The notes under the pieces are model-generated. The model did no database searches and was not told the DNA's origin. It saw nothing but the letters and a program-made list of their open reading frames with translations. Shown here piece after piece: positions 55,676-64,000 of a stretch of 64,000 bases of DNA (its first letter is position 1; every line of letters begins with the position of its first letter). The position numbers and the translations under genes were made by a program. This stretch comes from Pantoea alfalfae. GTDB lineage: Bacteria; Pseudomonadota; Gammaproteobacteria; Enterobacterales; Enterobacteriaceae. Location of the stretch: assembly GCF_019880205.1 (NCBI RefSeq), contig NZ_CP082293.1, positions 1 through 64,000 on the forward strand, read 5' to 3'.

Positions 55676-56160
55676 GCGGACTCCTTCGCCATCTCAGCAG
55701 CGGCCTGTTTAATCGCATCGACAATGTGTGGATAAGCACCGCAACGGCAGAGGTTGCCGCTCATATATTCACGGATCTCATCGTCCGAACCGGCATGGCC
55801 CTCTTTGATGCAGGCGACGGCGGACATGATCTGACCCGGCGTGCAGTAGCCACACTGGAAGGCATCATTCTCCATAAAGCAGCGCTGCACCGGATGCAGG
55901 TCACCGTCAGTGGAGGCCAGCCCTTCAATGCTGGTGACGTCAGCACCATCCGCCTGGGCCGCCAGCGTCAGGCAGCTCAGCACCCGCTGACCATTAATCA
56001 GTACGGTGCAGGCACCGCACTGTCCCTGATCGCACCCTTTTTTGGTGCCGGTCAGATTAAGATGCTCACGCAGTGCGTCGAGCAATGTGACCCGTGAATC
56101 GACCTGCATCTGTTGCGACTGACCATTAACCTGCATTGTTAGCGATATTTTTTCCGACAT
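55672..56160 (-). CDS. paoA: Aldehyde oxidoreductase 2Fe-2S subunit (PaoA-like)
   Basis: A 162-residue electron-transfer subunit with two clusters: GCDQGQCGACTVLINGQRVL (plant-type ferredoxin cluster) and QCGYCTPGQIM with NLCRCGAYP. Unlike E. coli PaoA (about 229 residues with a Tat signal), no twin-arginine leader is visible in this frame, so the enzyme is probably cytoplasmic. Start at 56160; the upstream in-frame TTG at 56187 would add only nine residues. First gene of the operon. Confidence 0.92.
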   Translation of the reverse strand: MSEKISLTMQVNGQSQQMQVDSRVTLLDALREHLNLTGTKKGCDQGQCGACTVLINGQRVLSCLTLAAQADGADVTSIEGLASTDGDLHPVQRCFMENDAFQCGYCTPGQIMSAVACIKEGHAGSDDEIREYMSGNLCRCGAYPHIVDAIKQAAAEMAKESA

Positions 56161-56794
56161 TGTCTGCTTCCCATTGTTGGGGGCCAAAAGATGGTTTTTT
56201 TATAGGTTTAGTTCTGACGGGAGTTAAATCGGGGAAAATCGTGATAACCCTAATCTTTACGCGCGTATCTGTGTCTTAAGGTTTAGCAGCTTTTTAGCAA
56301 TCTGGCAGGCATGTCGGGAAAAAGTCAGCGTTTTCCGAGGCAAAAAGGAAATCAAATCGCTGTATAATGTTTATTATATCGAATTCATATTATTGAATTT
56401 AAAAGATATATTTCTGGAGTTTTCCAGCCTGTCTCGCTTACAGGATTGATGCAGCCACCTCACTAATTTTTCCGCAAATTGTAGCCCTGACATCATCCGC
56501 CAGTTGCAGTGGCAGAGCTGATAGCAGGCGGAATGAAAAGGCTGATCACCTGATGGCGCCAGCTCTGACAGAAGAACTGGCGCGTTCAGGTGTGCTTAAT
56601 CAGACACGTTTCAGATGAGGAGTCTGGTCAGAAATGTGGTCCCTGGCGGATTCATACGCCCGTCTTTTCTAAATGCTATCCATATCCTCTGCGAAAGTGG
56701 CAGAAATGCTCAAACCCTTCCCTGCTCAGCGATACTGGCCGATTACATATCATGTCTTCAGTGTGACGATGTTACAGCGATAGTTGAATCATGA
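56161..56794. other. Intergenic region upstream of paoA
   Basis: About 630 bases with no gene recognised. AT-rich near 56360-56410, likely pao promoter area, with an inverted CGCCAG/CTGGCG pair near 56550. Decayed sequence likely. Confidence 0.4.
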
Positions 56795-57358
56795 TTAGCT
56801 GCCGCCTATAAGATGCTGACAACGATTTCTGGCGTCCCAGTTATTCTGAGGTAGCGTTTTGAAATCAGACGCAATTCTGGCCGGGTCTGAATTAACAGTA
56901 ATGGTATAATCCGACGAAATCTCCCGGGGACCATATTTAGTATCAAGAAAGTAGCGTTTGCCTGGTTGTGGAATAAATGGAACCCATTGTGAGAGCAAAT
57001 AGCTTTCCGGGAATTTCGTTTTTTTTCCGTGTGCGTCGTAATGGCTCATTATCGTGTTGAGCTGCTGAAAAGCCATGAGCCTGCCAGGCTTGACCTTTGC
57101 GGTCATAACGTGCCCTGCGGAGGGGATAAGATTTGATTCCAGCTGATGGCGATCAACCCTGTCATAACAGGTGCCTTTCTTCTCATAGACCGAAAGATAA
57201 AATGTACCCACAAATCCCTCTGGATTGATGGCCACCACCGTCGCTGCATCTTGACCTTCGTAATCTGTGTAATTAAGGGGTAACAGCGTGGAACAGCCAG
57301 TGAGGAAAATAACGGTGAAAAACGTAGCAATTTTCATAACTTTCGGGATGACCGGCAT
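56795..57358 (-). CDS. Putative lipoprotein of unknown function
   Basis: A 187-residue protein with a lipoprotein signal (hydrophobic stretch then LTGCSTL; the modified Cys is about residue 22). The rest, with several aromatic strands (FVGTFYLSVYEKKG, YLLSQWVPFIPQPGKRYFLD), is predicted beta-rich. No family recognised. AGGAAG precedes the ATG at 57358; a Met eight codons in is an alternative. Confidence 0.7.
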   Translation of the reverse strand: MPVIPKVMKIATFFTVIFLTGCSTLLPLNYTDYEGQDAATVVAINPEGFVGTFYLSVYEKKGTCYDRVDRHQLESNLIPSAGHVMTAKVKPGRLMAFQQLNTIMSHYDAHGKKTKFPESYLLSQWVPFIPQPGKRYFLDTKYGPREISSDYTITVNSDPARIASDFKTLPQNNWDARNRCQHLIGGS

Positions 57359-57565
57359 TTTTTTCTCTTCCTAAGATGCGTTATGCTGGACGCTATCAGC
57401 AAACGGGAATGACATTTAACGATATTTATCTGCTTAATAAGATTTGTAATTACTTTTAAAAAGGCAGAACTGCCGGGCTGAATATTATTTAAAAAACTTA
57501 TAGTATTGATTTAATTATGAATTCATATACAGATTTAGCATTGATATTTTTTTGCTAACACTATC

Positions 57566-57584
57566 AAAAAGCCCCAAAGGGGCC
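57566..57584 (-). terminator. Rho-independent terminator after the omptin gene
   Basis: Minus-strand stem GCCCC / GGGGC with a 3-base loop, followed by five T; 35 bp past the omptin stop. Confidence 0.82.
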
Positions 57585-57618
57585 TAACGTACATAATCAT
57601 CTGGCGTACAGGATCGAA

Positions 57619-58557
57619 TCAGAAGCGATATTGCAGACCGGCTGTAATGGTATAGTTTTTATTCGATATACCAGCCGCATCTCCACCAATGGATGCTGAT
57701 TCACCGGAGACTCTGTCAATAATCTGAGTGCTGCCTTTGCCTTCTTCATATTTGCTGTAAGTGAATTCGGCAAATACTTTGGCATTTGGCGTTACATAAT
57801 AGCCAGCGTCTACTGATGTTCCGTAGTACCGCGAATTAGTCGCTTTCTCACGGAAGGTAAGATCGCGCATGTAATGCTCGTCATTATCGTGTGCCCGCAC
57901 CCAGTCACTGAATTTAAATAAGGCGTTAAATTCAAAGTCGTTTATACGATACTGGCCCGCAAGACCAATATACGGCATGGAAAAACGCTGGCTATAGCCA
58001 ATACCGCGCTCGCCTCTTGGGAAATCACCCGTAGAAGCGCCGTTATCGTAATTATATGAACCGCCAAAAGCTGTCCAGCTTAAACGGGTTTCCTGATAAC
58101 CAGCTGTCAGTCCGGCTTTATAGTTATCGCCCTGTAATGCCCAGCCTTTTACATTGAGATCGTATTCATTGGCGTAATTAACATCTGTGCGGGGATGGGA
58201 TGAATGGTCCGTCCAGTCAGACTGGTTGTCATCGAGCCAGTCATAGTCATCCATGTGACCCGAACCAGAAGCCAGTGAAGTCCAGCCTCGCGCATTCAGC
58301 GTCAGAAATGAGTATGCATCCCAGGATAACTCGCCTTTGAGAATAGCAACATTCTTTATTTTCCAGTCCAGCTGACTGACTTTGCGGCCTGTTTCGGTGT
58401 CGTAAACCATCTCATGAGATTTGCCACTCAGCATCCCGGCTGACGTCGACACAGTAAAGCTTTCCGGAGAAAAATTCGGTGAAAATCGACCTGCATCTGC
58501 ACAGGCTCCGCCTGACAGAGTCGCCATCATCATCACTGCAACGGTGCTTTTTTTCAT
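57619..58557 (-). CDS. Omptin-family outer-membrane protease
   Basis: A 312-residue outer-membrane aspartic/histidine protease (OmpT, PgtE, Pla family; OmpT is 317). Signal peptide to about residue 20 (ACA). The catalytic residues are all present: Asp104 and Asp106 in MDDYDWLDD, and Asp226 with His228 in [10 protein letters not shown]. Barrel ends with YRF. Such proteases cut host antimicrobial peptides. The start at 58557 fits the signal peptide; 15 extra codons are open upstream. Confidence 0.93.
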   Translation of the reverse strand: MKKSTVAVMMMATLSGGACADAGRFSPNFSPESFTVSTSAGMLSGKSHEMVYDTETGRKVSQLDWKIKNVAILKGELSWDAYSFLTLNARGWTSLASGSGHMDDYDWLDDNQSDWTDHSSHPRTDVNYANEYDLNVKGWALQGDNYKAGLTAGYQETRLSWTAFGGSYNYDNGASTGDFPRGERGIGYSQRFSMPYIGLAGQYRINDFEFNALFKFSDWVRAHDNDEHYMRDLTFREKATNSRYYGTSVDAGYYVTPNAKVFAEFTYSKYEEGKGSTQIIDRVSGESASIGGDAAGISNKNYTITAGLQYRF

Positions 58558-59464
58558 TTCAGTTCCATATCCATAAAGGTAATCCCTGTACAGCAGCGCC
58601 ATTCTTTTCGTAGCACGGCTGCTGCGCTTCTATACTCACCTGCGGGGTACAAGCCCCGGAACACTGGCGAAAGCCTGCGCGGCGGCTCATGCGAAGCCGC
58701 AGGTTTCTTACCCCTTTTTGCTCGCAGCTTTGAACCGTTAAGGCAAATTCCTTAATCGGCTGCTTTCTGAAAAACATTAATTATTTTTGTTATTTCACTG
58801 TGCGTCATTCACCAGCCCCTCTTTTGGCCAGTCAGAAGTTTGTTTTCAGGCGAGCAACTGCTGCGGCTGGCAAATATCCGCTTTATGGGAAAAAGACCAA
58901 TGAGACGATGACGACAATAAGGAGAGATGTTTTCTGAAGTGAGGTTTGTAACACCACGCCGCACAGGGCACATCACAGGTGCTGTTTTGCATTCTGCAAG
59001 GTCTGCGGCAGGTCAACGCTTCTATGCAATAGCTTAACCAGTAGTGCCGCGAAGTACAGGCAGGTTTGCTCAGGCCTTACCACTGAGCGCAGCATTCACA
59101 ATGCTATCATCAGCCCTTCCACCCGAAGAGTAATCAAAAAGGTTAGCGCGATAGTTGGATTTTTTCAGCGTTCCAGCTCAGGCTGCGGCACTCTTTTTCA
59201 GGCGCAAGCCTGGCGGTAAAGCGCATCAGGGCGGCATGGCTGACTTTACGCGGGATTAGGCGGCAACAGGGGTATCTTTACTCTCCCCCTGTTCCCTTTC
59301 ATGCTCTTTTTTCTGTAGTCAGAAAATGAAAAAAACGAATGTTGTCTTAGCGATGAGTGACAGACAGGTGCCTGTCACCCATCCTTATCTGCCGGAAAAG
59401 CAGACCATCGGAGATGTGGATACTGGCAGCGCCTTCAACAGACGAACGCTATCGCCAGAGGTCG
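58558..59464. other. Long intergenic region, no gene assigned
   Basis: About 900 bases. A 91-codon plus-strand frame (59326-59601) overlaps the end of the chemoreceptor and lacks a good ribosome binding site; not called. A small minus-strand frame around 59140-59260 (ALMRFTARLAPEKECRSLSW) may be decayed coding sequence. No RNA gene recognised. Confidence 0.35.
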
Positions 59465-61009
59465 TCACACCTGAAACGCGGCTACCATGCCCCGCAGCGC
59501 GTGAGCCTGTTCAGAGAGCGACTGTGAGGCTGAAGACGATTCTTCCACCAGCGCAGCGTTATTCTGCGTCACGCTGTCCATCTGCGTCACGGCGACACTG
59601 ACCTGAGATATGCCCTGCATCTGCTCTGATGAGGCAAGGGAAATCGTATCCATCGACACAGCCAGTTCATTCACCATGCCAACAATTTGCATAATGCTGT
59701 CGCCGGTTGACGAGGCGACTGTGACGCCGCTTTCCACCTGGGTTACCGCTTCTTCGATAAGCAACTTTATATCCCGTGCGGCGGAGGCACTACGCTGCGC
59801 CAGTGTCCTGACCTCACCCGCTACAACAGCAAAGCCGCGTCCTTCTTCTCCTGCACGAGCCGCCTCAACGGCTGCATTCAGCGCCAGGATGTTGGTCTGA
59901 AACGCAATACTTTCAATCACAGAGGTGATGTCCCGGACTTTAGTCGCGCTCATTGATATGGCTTGCATAGTCTCTGCCATACGTTTGACATCTGCTTCCC
60001 CGGCGCGGGTAAGGCGCGCGGTTTCACGGGCTGAGTTGGCGGTCTGATGCGCCCCGCTTGCATTGTTTTTTACGGTAGCGGTGAGCTGTTCCATGCTTGC
60101 CGCCGTTTCCTGCAGGGCGGCAGCCTGCTGTTCGGTTCGGGAGGAGAGTTCTGTATTACCCTGTGAGATTTCATCTGCGGCCAGTGCAACGGATGCAGAT
60201 GTATCTCTGATATTTGCCACCATACTGCGCAGGTTGGCCTGCATAACATCCAGCGAGGCCAGCAGGCTGGAGGTATCGTTATGTCGTAACAGGACAGGCG
60301 ATGTCAGATTACCCGACGCAATCGCCGCGGCCAGCGCCTGTGCCTGCGCGGGCTCACCGCCCAGCTGGCGCATGAGCGTCCGAATGATGGAGTAACAGGC
60401 TGCGATAGCGATGAGGAAAGAAATCAACACCATCACCGACATCAGCATAGCCGTTTGCGCAGCGGCTTCCCTGGCATCCAGAACGGTTTTCCTGCTTACC
60501 TGCATCTGAATAGTTGAAAGCCGATCAAGGGCATTCAGCATTGTTCGCTGTCCTGGCCTTACGGTTTTTAGCAGGTAATCAACGGTTTCAGACTGAGGTG
60601 CCGCCATCGCTTTCCTGCCCGCCGTCATAAGCAGGCTAAGTGCGGATTCATCCGTGGAGGTCAGATTTTCCAGCGCACTTTTACCTTCCTCTGAGACGTT
60701 TTGCGACATACTGGCAGTGAGTTTGTCCCTGTTCTGAATGTAGATGGCTTTCTGAGCGACCATCCTGTCCCATTCAGGCTGTCTGTCATTCTGTTCATTC
60801 AGTAATGCAATATTCCTGACTGCGATCGCCATATCTCTGGCCGAATTTCGCATGTTCTGAATCAGTTCATAGCGGTAAATTTTATTATTTACAGCGTTTT
60901 CCATATCGTCCCTTGCCTGCCAGAGTGCATGGAGTGCCGTCCCGGTGCAGAGAAGAAAAAGGATGATTAGCAGGCTATACCCTGCGACAAGACGCGTGGC
61001 TATTTTCAT
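59465..61009 (-). CDS. Methyl-accepting chemotaxis protein
   Basis: A 514-residue chemoreceptor of the Tar/Tsr size class. TM1 at about residues 7-29, a periplasmic four-helix ligand domain (about 30-185), TM2 at about 187-210, HAMP (about 211-265), and the signalling domain with the conserved hairpin tip [20 protein letters not shown] (about 375-394). No terminal NWETF-type pentapeptide for CheR/CheB, so it depends on other receptors for adaptation. Ligand unknown. Confidence 0.93.
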   Translation of the reverse strand: MKIATRLVAGYSLLIILFLLCTGTALHALWQARDDMENAVNNKIYRYELIQNMRNSARDMAIAVRNIALLNEQNDRQPEWDRMVAQKAIYIQNRDKLTASMSQNVSEEGKSALENLTSTDESALSLLMTAGRKAMAAPQSETVDYLLKTVRPGQRTMLNALDRLSTIQMQVSRKTVLDAREAAAQTAMLMSVMVLISFLIAIAACYSIIRTLMRQLGGEPAQAQALAAAIASGNLTSPVLLRHNDTSSLLASLDVMQANLRSMVANIRDTSASVALAADEISQGNTELSSRTEQQAAALQETAASMEQLTATVKNNASGAHQTANSARETARLTRAGEADVKRMAETMQAISMSATKVRDITSVIESIAFQTNILALNAAVEAARAGEEGRGFAVVAGEVRTLAQRSASAARDIKLLIEEAVTQVESGVTVASSTGDSIMQIVGMVNELAVSMDTISLASSEQMQGISQVSVAVTQMDSVTQNNAALVEESSSASQSLSEQAHALRGMVAAFQV

Positions 61010-61565
61010 ATTATTTTCCGTTATACTTTTGAGATTGCTATGTTGCTCTGGTGTTAAGAAATGAGGTTGAATAAAAAAATCATTAAAACTTTTTCTGGTT
61101 GCGCCATCAATAACGGCGCGACAGAAAATATATATAGACGATGGGAGAGGAAACTAAGAAATCAGAAAGAGAGAAACACGCATGGAAAAACACAACCCAT
61201 TGATAATTATCAATTAAAACAATAACTATCAGCAGATTAATTAGTGTTAAAAATCATTTCACGCTACAAATTATTTCTAAGTGTATTTTTTGTTCAACGC
61301 GATTGAATGGATTGCCGGAATCATACCTTTCTAAGGAAGTGCGCTACTTTAGTTTTTCGCATAATTATCTAAATCGGTGCTGACACCACCATTAATAATT
61401 ATTGAGTGATTAAATTATCCGCTCCGGGCACAGAGCGGATATCACTGCCAGACCCGACAAGATGAATCATTCGCCGTTTAAAACGTCAACGTTCAGGCAT
61501 GAGAATAAGCCTGATTAGACGCCAGCCACTCTGAAATCTGAATTTCACCACGCCGTATTATTGCA
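61010..61565. other. Intergenic region between sitD and the chemoreceptor gene
   Basis: AT-rich region with the palindrome at 61199-61214 and a hairpin at 61417-61440 (ATCCGCTC / GAGCGGAT), the likely end of the sit transcript. No gene seen. Confidence 0.5.
61199..61214. promoter_or_regulatory. Perfect 16-bp palindrome upstream of the chemoreceptor
   Basis: ATTGATAATTATCAAT, 190 bp before the chemoreceptor start. The TGATAATTATCA core resembles a Fur-type or other AT-rich operator. Function inferred only. Confidence 0.4.
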
Positions 61566-62435
61566 TCAGGATTGTTTATCACCGCAGACGCTCTTGTCGT
61601 TATAACGATGTTTCAACCTTTCCAGCTGCCGGGTTTTCCGCCCCGCAATGACCATCGCGACAATAAATACCACTGCAAACAACACCACGATCGTCGGCGC
61701 AGGCGCACTGTCGATAAAGAACGAAAGATAAACGCCGCTCAGTGACACGATCACCGCTACAACAACCGCCGCCAGCAGCGCATGTGAAAAACGACGGGTG
61801 ATCAGCACCGCGATTGCGCCGGGCGCGATTAGCAGGGAGATTGACAGGATGATCCCCACCGCCTTTAGCGTGGCTACAATTGTCAGCGAGACCATGCAGA
61901 GCAGCCCGTAATGCAGCAGACGGGCGGGTAAGCCAGAGACCTGCGCCTGCTGAGGGTCGAAGCTGAACAACATAAAATCACGCCACTTCACGACAATCAC
62001 CATAACGATGATCAACGCGATAATCGCTGTCTGAATGATATCTGCGCCGGTTATGCCAAGCATGTCACCAAACAGAATATGATCGAGGTGCACTTCGGGT
62101 TTCATGGCGATGTAGAGGATTAGCCCCACCGCAAACATGCCGGAGAAGACAATGCCCAGCACGGTGTCCTGCTTAATACGGCTGTTGTCCTGCAGAAATC
62201 CACTGGCAACGGCACAGAACAGCCCTGCAACAAACGCGCCCACCGCCAGCGGCAGTCCTGCCATCCACGCGAGCACGATGCCAGGGAATACCGCATGGCT
62301 CATGGCATCGCCCATCAGCGCCCAGCCTTTCAGCACCAGAAACACCGACAGCAGCGCACAGGGGATCGCTACGACAAACGCGATAAGCAAAGCGCTATTC
62401 ATAAATGCAAACTGGAAGGGTTCAAGGATCCACAT
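61566..62435 (-). CDS. sitD: Iron/manganese ABC transporter permease SitD
   Basis: A 289-residue inner-membrane permease of the SitABCD metal transporter (Mn2+, Fe2+). ABC-3 family: GDAMSHAVFPGIVLAWMAGL (about 42-61) is the conserved cytoplasmic loop, followed by seven or eight helices, and a His/Lys/Asp-rich C-terminal tail. Its ATG overlaps the sitC stop (TGATG). Confidence 0.93.
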   Translation of the reverse strand: MWILEPFQFAFMNSALLIAFVVAIPCALLSVFLVLKGWALMGDAMSHAVFPGIVLAWMAGLPLAVGAFVAGLFCAVASGFLQDNSRIKQDTVLGIVFSGMFAVGLILYIAMKPEVHLDHILFGDMLGITGADIIQTAIIALIIVMVIVVKWRDFMLFSFDPQQAQVSGLPARLLHYGLLCMVSLTIVATLKAVGIILSISLLIAPGAIAVLITRRFSHALLAAVVVAVIVSLSGVYLSFFIDSAPAPTIVVLFAVVFIVAMVIAGRKTRQLERLKHRYNDKSVCGDKQS

Positions 62436-63295
62436 CAGACAGGCTCCCTTTTGGGTTGCTGGCGGCCACGACGCCGGTTAGCCAGCAGACCATGTTTCGG
62501 CGCAAAGACAAACGCCAGCAGGAACAGCAATGTCTGCGCGACCACGATGATGCCGCCCGTTGCGCCATCCAGGTAGTAACTCGCCCAGGCACCAAGAAAA
62601 CTGGTGATGCTGCCAATCGCGACAGCAATCATCAGCAGACGTGGAAAGCGATCGGTGAGCAGCCAGGCGGTTGCGCCGGGCGTCACCACCAGACAGATCA
62701 CCAGAAAGGCGCCAACAGTTTGCAGCGCCGCCACGGTTGAAACTGCGAGCAGAGTAAAGAAGAGGATTTTCAGTCGTTCAGGGCGCAGACCAATGGCGCG
62801 CGCGTGGTTCTCATCAAAGAAGGTGACCATCAGATCTTTCCACTTAAACAGCAGAATGATAATCGACAGCCCGCCAATCAGCGCCAGCTGGAGAATATCG
62901 GCTGGCGCAATCGCCAGTATGTTGCCCAGCACAATGGTCTGTATGTTCACGGCTGTCGGATTGAGCGACACCATAAACAGCCCCAGACCAAAGAAAGAGG
63001 AAAATATCAGGCCAATAATCGCATCTTCTTTTAAACGTGTGCGCTGATTAAGTAACAGCATACTGCCCGCTGCCAGCCCGCCGGAGAGAAATGCTCCCAG
63101 CGCAAACGGCAGTCCCAGCATATAAGCGCCCGCGACGCCAGGAACAATAGAGTGTGAAAGCGCGTCACCTATCAGCGACCAGCCCTTGAGCATCAGATAG
63201 CAGGAGAGAAACGCGCAGAGTCCGCCTACCATCGCGGATACCCACATCGCGTTAAGCATGTAGTGATAACCAAAAGGTTCCAGTAACAGCGCCAT
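62435..63295 (-). CDS. sitC: Iron/manganese ABC transporter permease SitC
   Basis: A 286-residue inner-membrane permease, partner of SitD (same family, with GDALSHSIVPGVAGAYMLGL about 42-61). Basic C-terminal tail (RRRGRQQPKREP). Starts 2 bases after the sitB stop. Confidence 0.93.
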   Translation of the reverse strand: MALLLEPFGYHYMLNAMWVSAMVGGLCAFLSCYLMLKGWSLIGDALSHSIVPGVAGAYMLGLPFALGAFLSGGLAAGSMLLLNQRTRLKEDAIIGLIFSSFFGLGLFMVSLNPTAVNIQTIVLGNILAIAPADILQLALIGGLSIIILLFKWKDLMVTFFDENHARAIGLRPERLKILFFTLLAVSTVAALQTVGAFLVICLVVTPGATAWLLTDRFPRLLMIAVAIGSITSFLGAWASYYLDGATGGIIVVAQTLLFLLAFVFAPKHGLLANRRRGRQQPKREPV

Positions 63296-63297
63296 GT

Positions 63298-64000
63298 TCA
63301 GCTCCCCTCTTCCCGTGCGGCATGAGGTGCGATAAAGGGGCGTTCATCATCGGTGATGATCTGATCGTCCAGCCCCTTCACCATCACATGACGCAATACC
63401 CCGCTGAACGCGCGCTCAAGATTAGCGGTAGTAAACGTAGTCCGGGTTGGGCCGCTGGCCAGAACCGTGCCTTTTATCATTACCGTGTAATCACAGAACG
63501 CCGTGACCGATCCCAGATTATGGGTGGAGACCAGCATGGTTTTACCTTCATCGCGCAATTCCCCCAGCAGGCTGATGATTCTGGCCTCGGTCTGAACATC
63601 CACGCCAGTAAACGGCTCGTCCAGCAGGATCACGCTGCCCTGCTGCGCAATCGCGCGTGCCAGAAATACCCTTTTCTTCTGCCCGCCAGAGAGTTCGCCA
63701 ATCTGACGATGGCGATAATCCAGCATATCGACCCGCGCCAGCGCCTCACTGACTATCTGCTGGTCATGCAACTTTGGCCGCCGCAGCAGCCCCATATGCC
63801 CGTAGCGCCCCATCATCACCACATCTTCCACCAGCACCGGAAACGACCAGTCCACCTCTTCCGACTGCGGCACGTAGGCGACAAGACTCTGGCGCAGCGC
63901 CTGGCGGGTTGGCATCCCCAGCACCGAGATGCTGCCGCTGGCGAGCCGCACAAATCCCATCAGCGCTTTAAACAGGGTTGACTTGCCGGAGCCATTAACG
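63298..64000 (-). CDS. sitB: Iron/manganese ABC transporter ATPase SitB (cut by the window edge)
   Basis: ATP-binding subunit of SitABCD; the N-terminus lies outside the window. Visible are the Walker A loop at the right edge ([15 protein letters not shown]), Q-loop ([15 protein letters not shown]), signature LSGGQKKRV, Walker [13 protein letters not shown] and the H-loop VSTHNL. The frame continues past 64000. sitA is expected beyond the edge. Confidence 0.95.
   Translation of the reverse strand, partial: VNGSGKSTLFKALMGFVRLASGSISVLGMPTRQALRQSLVAYVPQSEEVDWSFPVLVEDVVMMGRYGHMGLLRRPKLHDQQIVSEALARVDMLDYRHRQIGELSGGQKKRVFLARAIAQQGSVILLDEPFTGVDVQTEARIISLLGELRDEGKTMLVSTHNLGSVTAFCDYTVMIKGTVLASGPTRTTFTTANLERAFSGVLRHVMVKGLDDQIITDDERPFIAPHAAREEGS

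Noticed and set aside
59326..59601. 91-codon plus-strand frame overlapping the chemoreceptor end
   Set aside because: Its second half is the reverse of conserved chemoreceptor sequence and it lacks a ribosome binding site.
1..64000. CRISPR arrays or tRNA/rRNA genes
   Set aside because: No regularly spaced repeats and no tRNA- or rRNA-like sequence noticed on either strand.

Overview
The window reads as a Gram-negative Enterobacterales genome, most likely Erwiniaceae (Pantoea or a close relative). The protein families and layout fit that group: DigH, RluF, GabT/GabP, SfnG, a GDSL autotransporter esterase, PaoABC-type aldehyde oxidoreductase, an omptin and SitBCD. Whether it is chromosome or a large plasmid cannot be decided from the sequence. 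Most of the window is GC-rich, densely coding and ordinary. The stretch from about 7.2 to 28.5 kb is clearly more AT-rich and accessory.

Left part (1-7.2 kb): a decayed umuC end runs off the left edge. Next is a complete arsenic resistance operon (arsR-arsB-arsC, minus strand), a SulP anion permease, and debris of a universal stress protein and a small DUF1471-type protein. An MFS transporter and a nitroreductase-family oxidoreductase follow.

Accessory island (about 7.3-28.3 kb): its edges carry near-identical 23-bp direct repeats (7307-7329 and 28268-28290). The right copy lies 20 bp upstream of a DUF4102-type tyrosine integrase. Inside, from left to right, are a broken UmuD-like/S24 module, a VOC protein and a long AT-rich leader. 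Then come eight tightly packed plus-strand genes (9393-15040). They encode a cupin-like protein, a CYTH-like triphosphate-tunnel protein, an MFS carrier, a divergent nucleoside-diphosphate-kinase-like protein, a histidine phosphatase, a TauE/SafE-like permease, a small Sm-like protein and a deoxynucleoside-kinase-like P-loop protein. The set looks like a phosphoryl-transfer pathway with two transporters, plausibly making and exporting a small molecule. I do not recognise it as a characterised system, and it is the main discovery candidate. After it come a protein with a HEPN-like R-x4-H motif, a 39-residue membrane protein with its own ribosome binding site and terminator, and a prophage remnant. 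The remnant keeps tail-tip, tail-spike and recombination genes, but a large deletion has joined the 5' ends of its tail-tip and recE-like genes head to head.

Right part (28.5-64 kb): digH; a GABA use locus (MocR/GabR-like regulator divergent from gabT-gabP); several regulator/enzyme pairs (LysR with an MBL-fold protein that has lost its metal ligands, LysR with a PRISE-like reductase); rluF; a GNAT acetyltransferase; sfnG; and an autotransporter esterase. Next are a RpiR regulator divergent from a Fur-box-controlled siderophore receptor with an overlapping binding-protein gene, and a molybdo-enzyme operon (paoA-paoB-paoC-mocA-xdhC). The window ends with a lipoprotein, an omptin protease, a chemoreceptor and sitD-sitC-sitB, the last of which is cut by the window edge.
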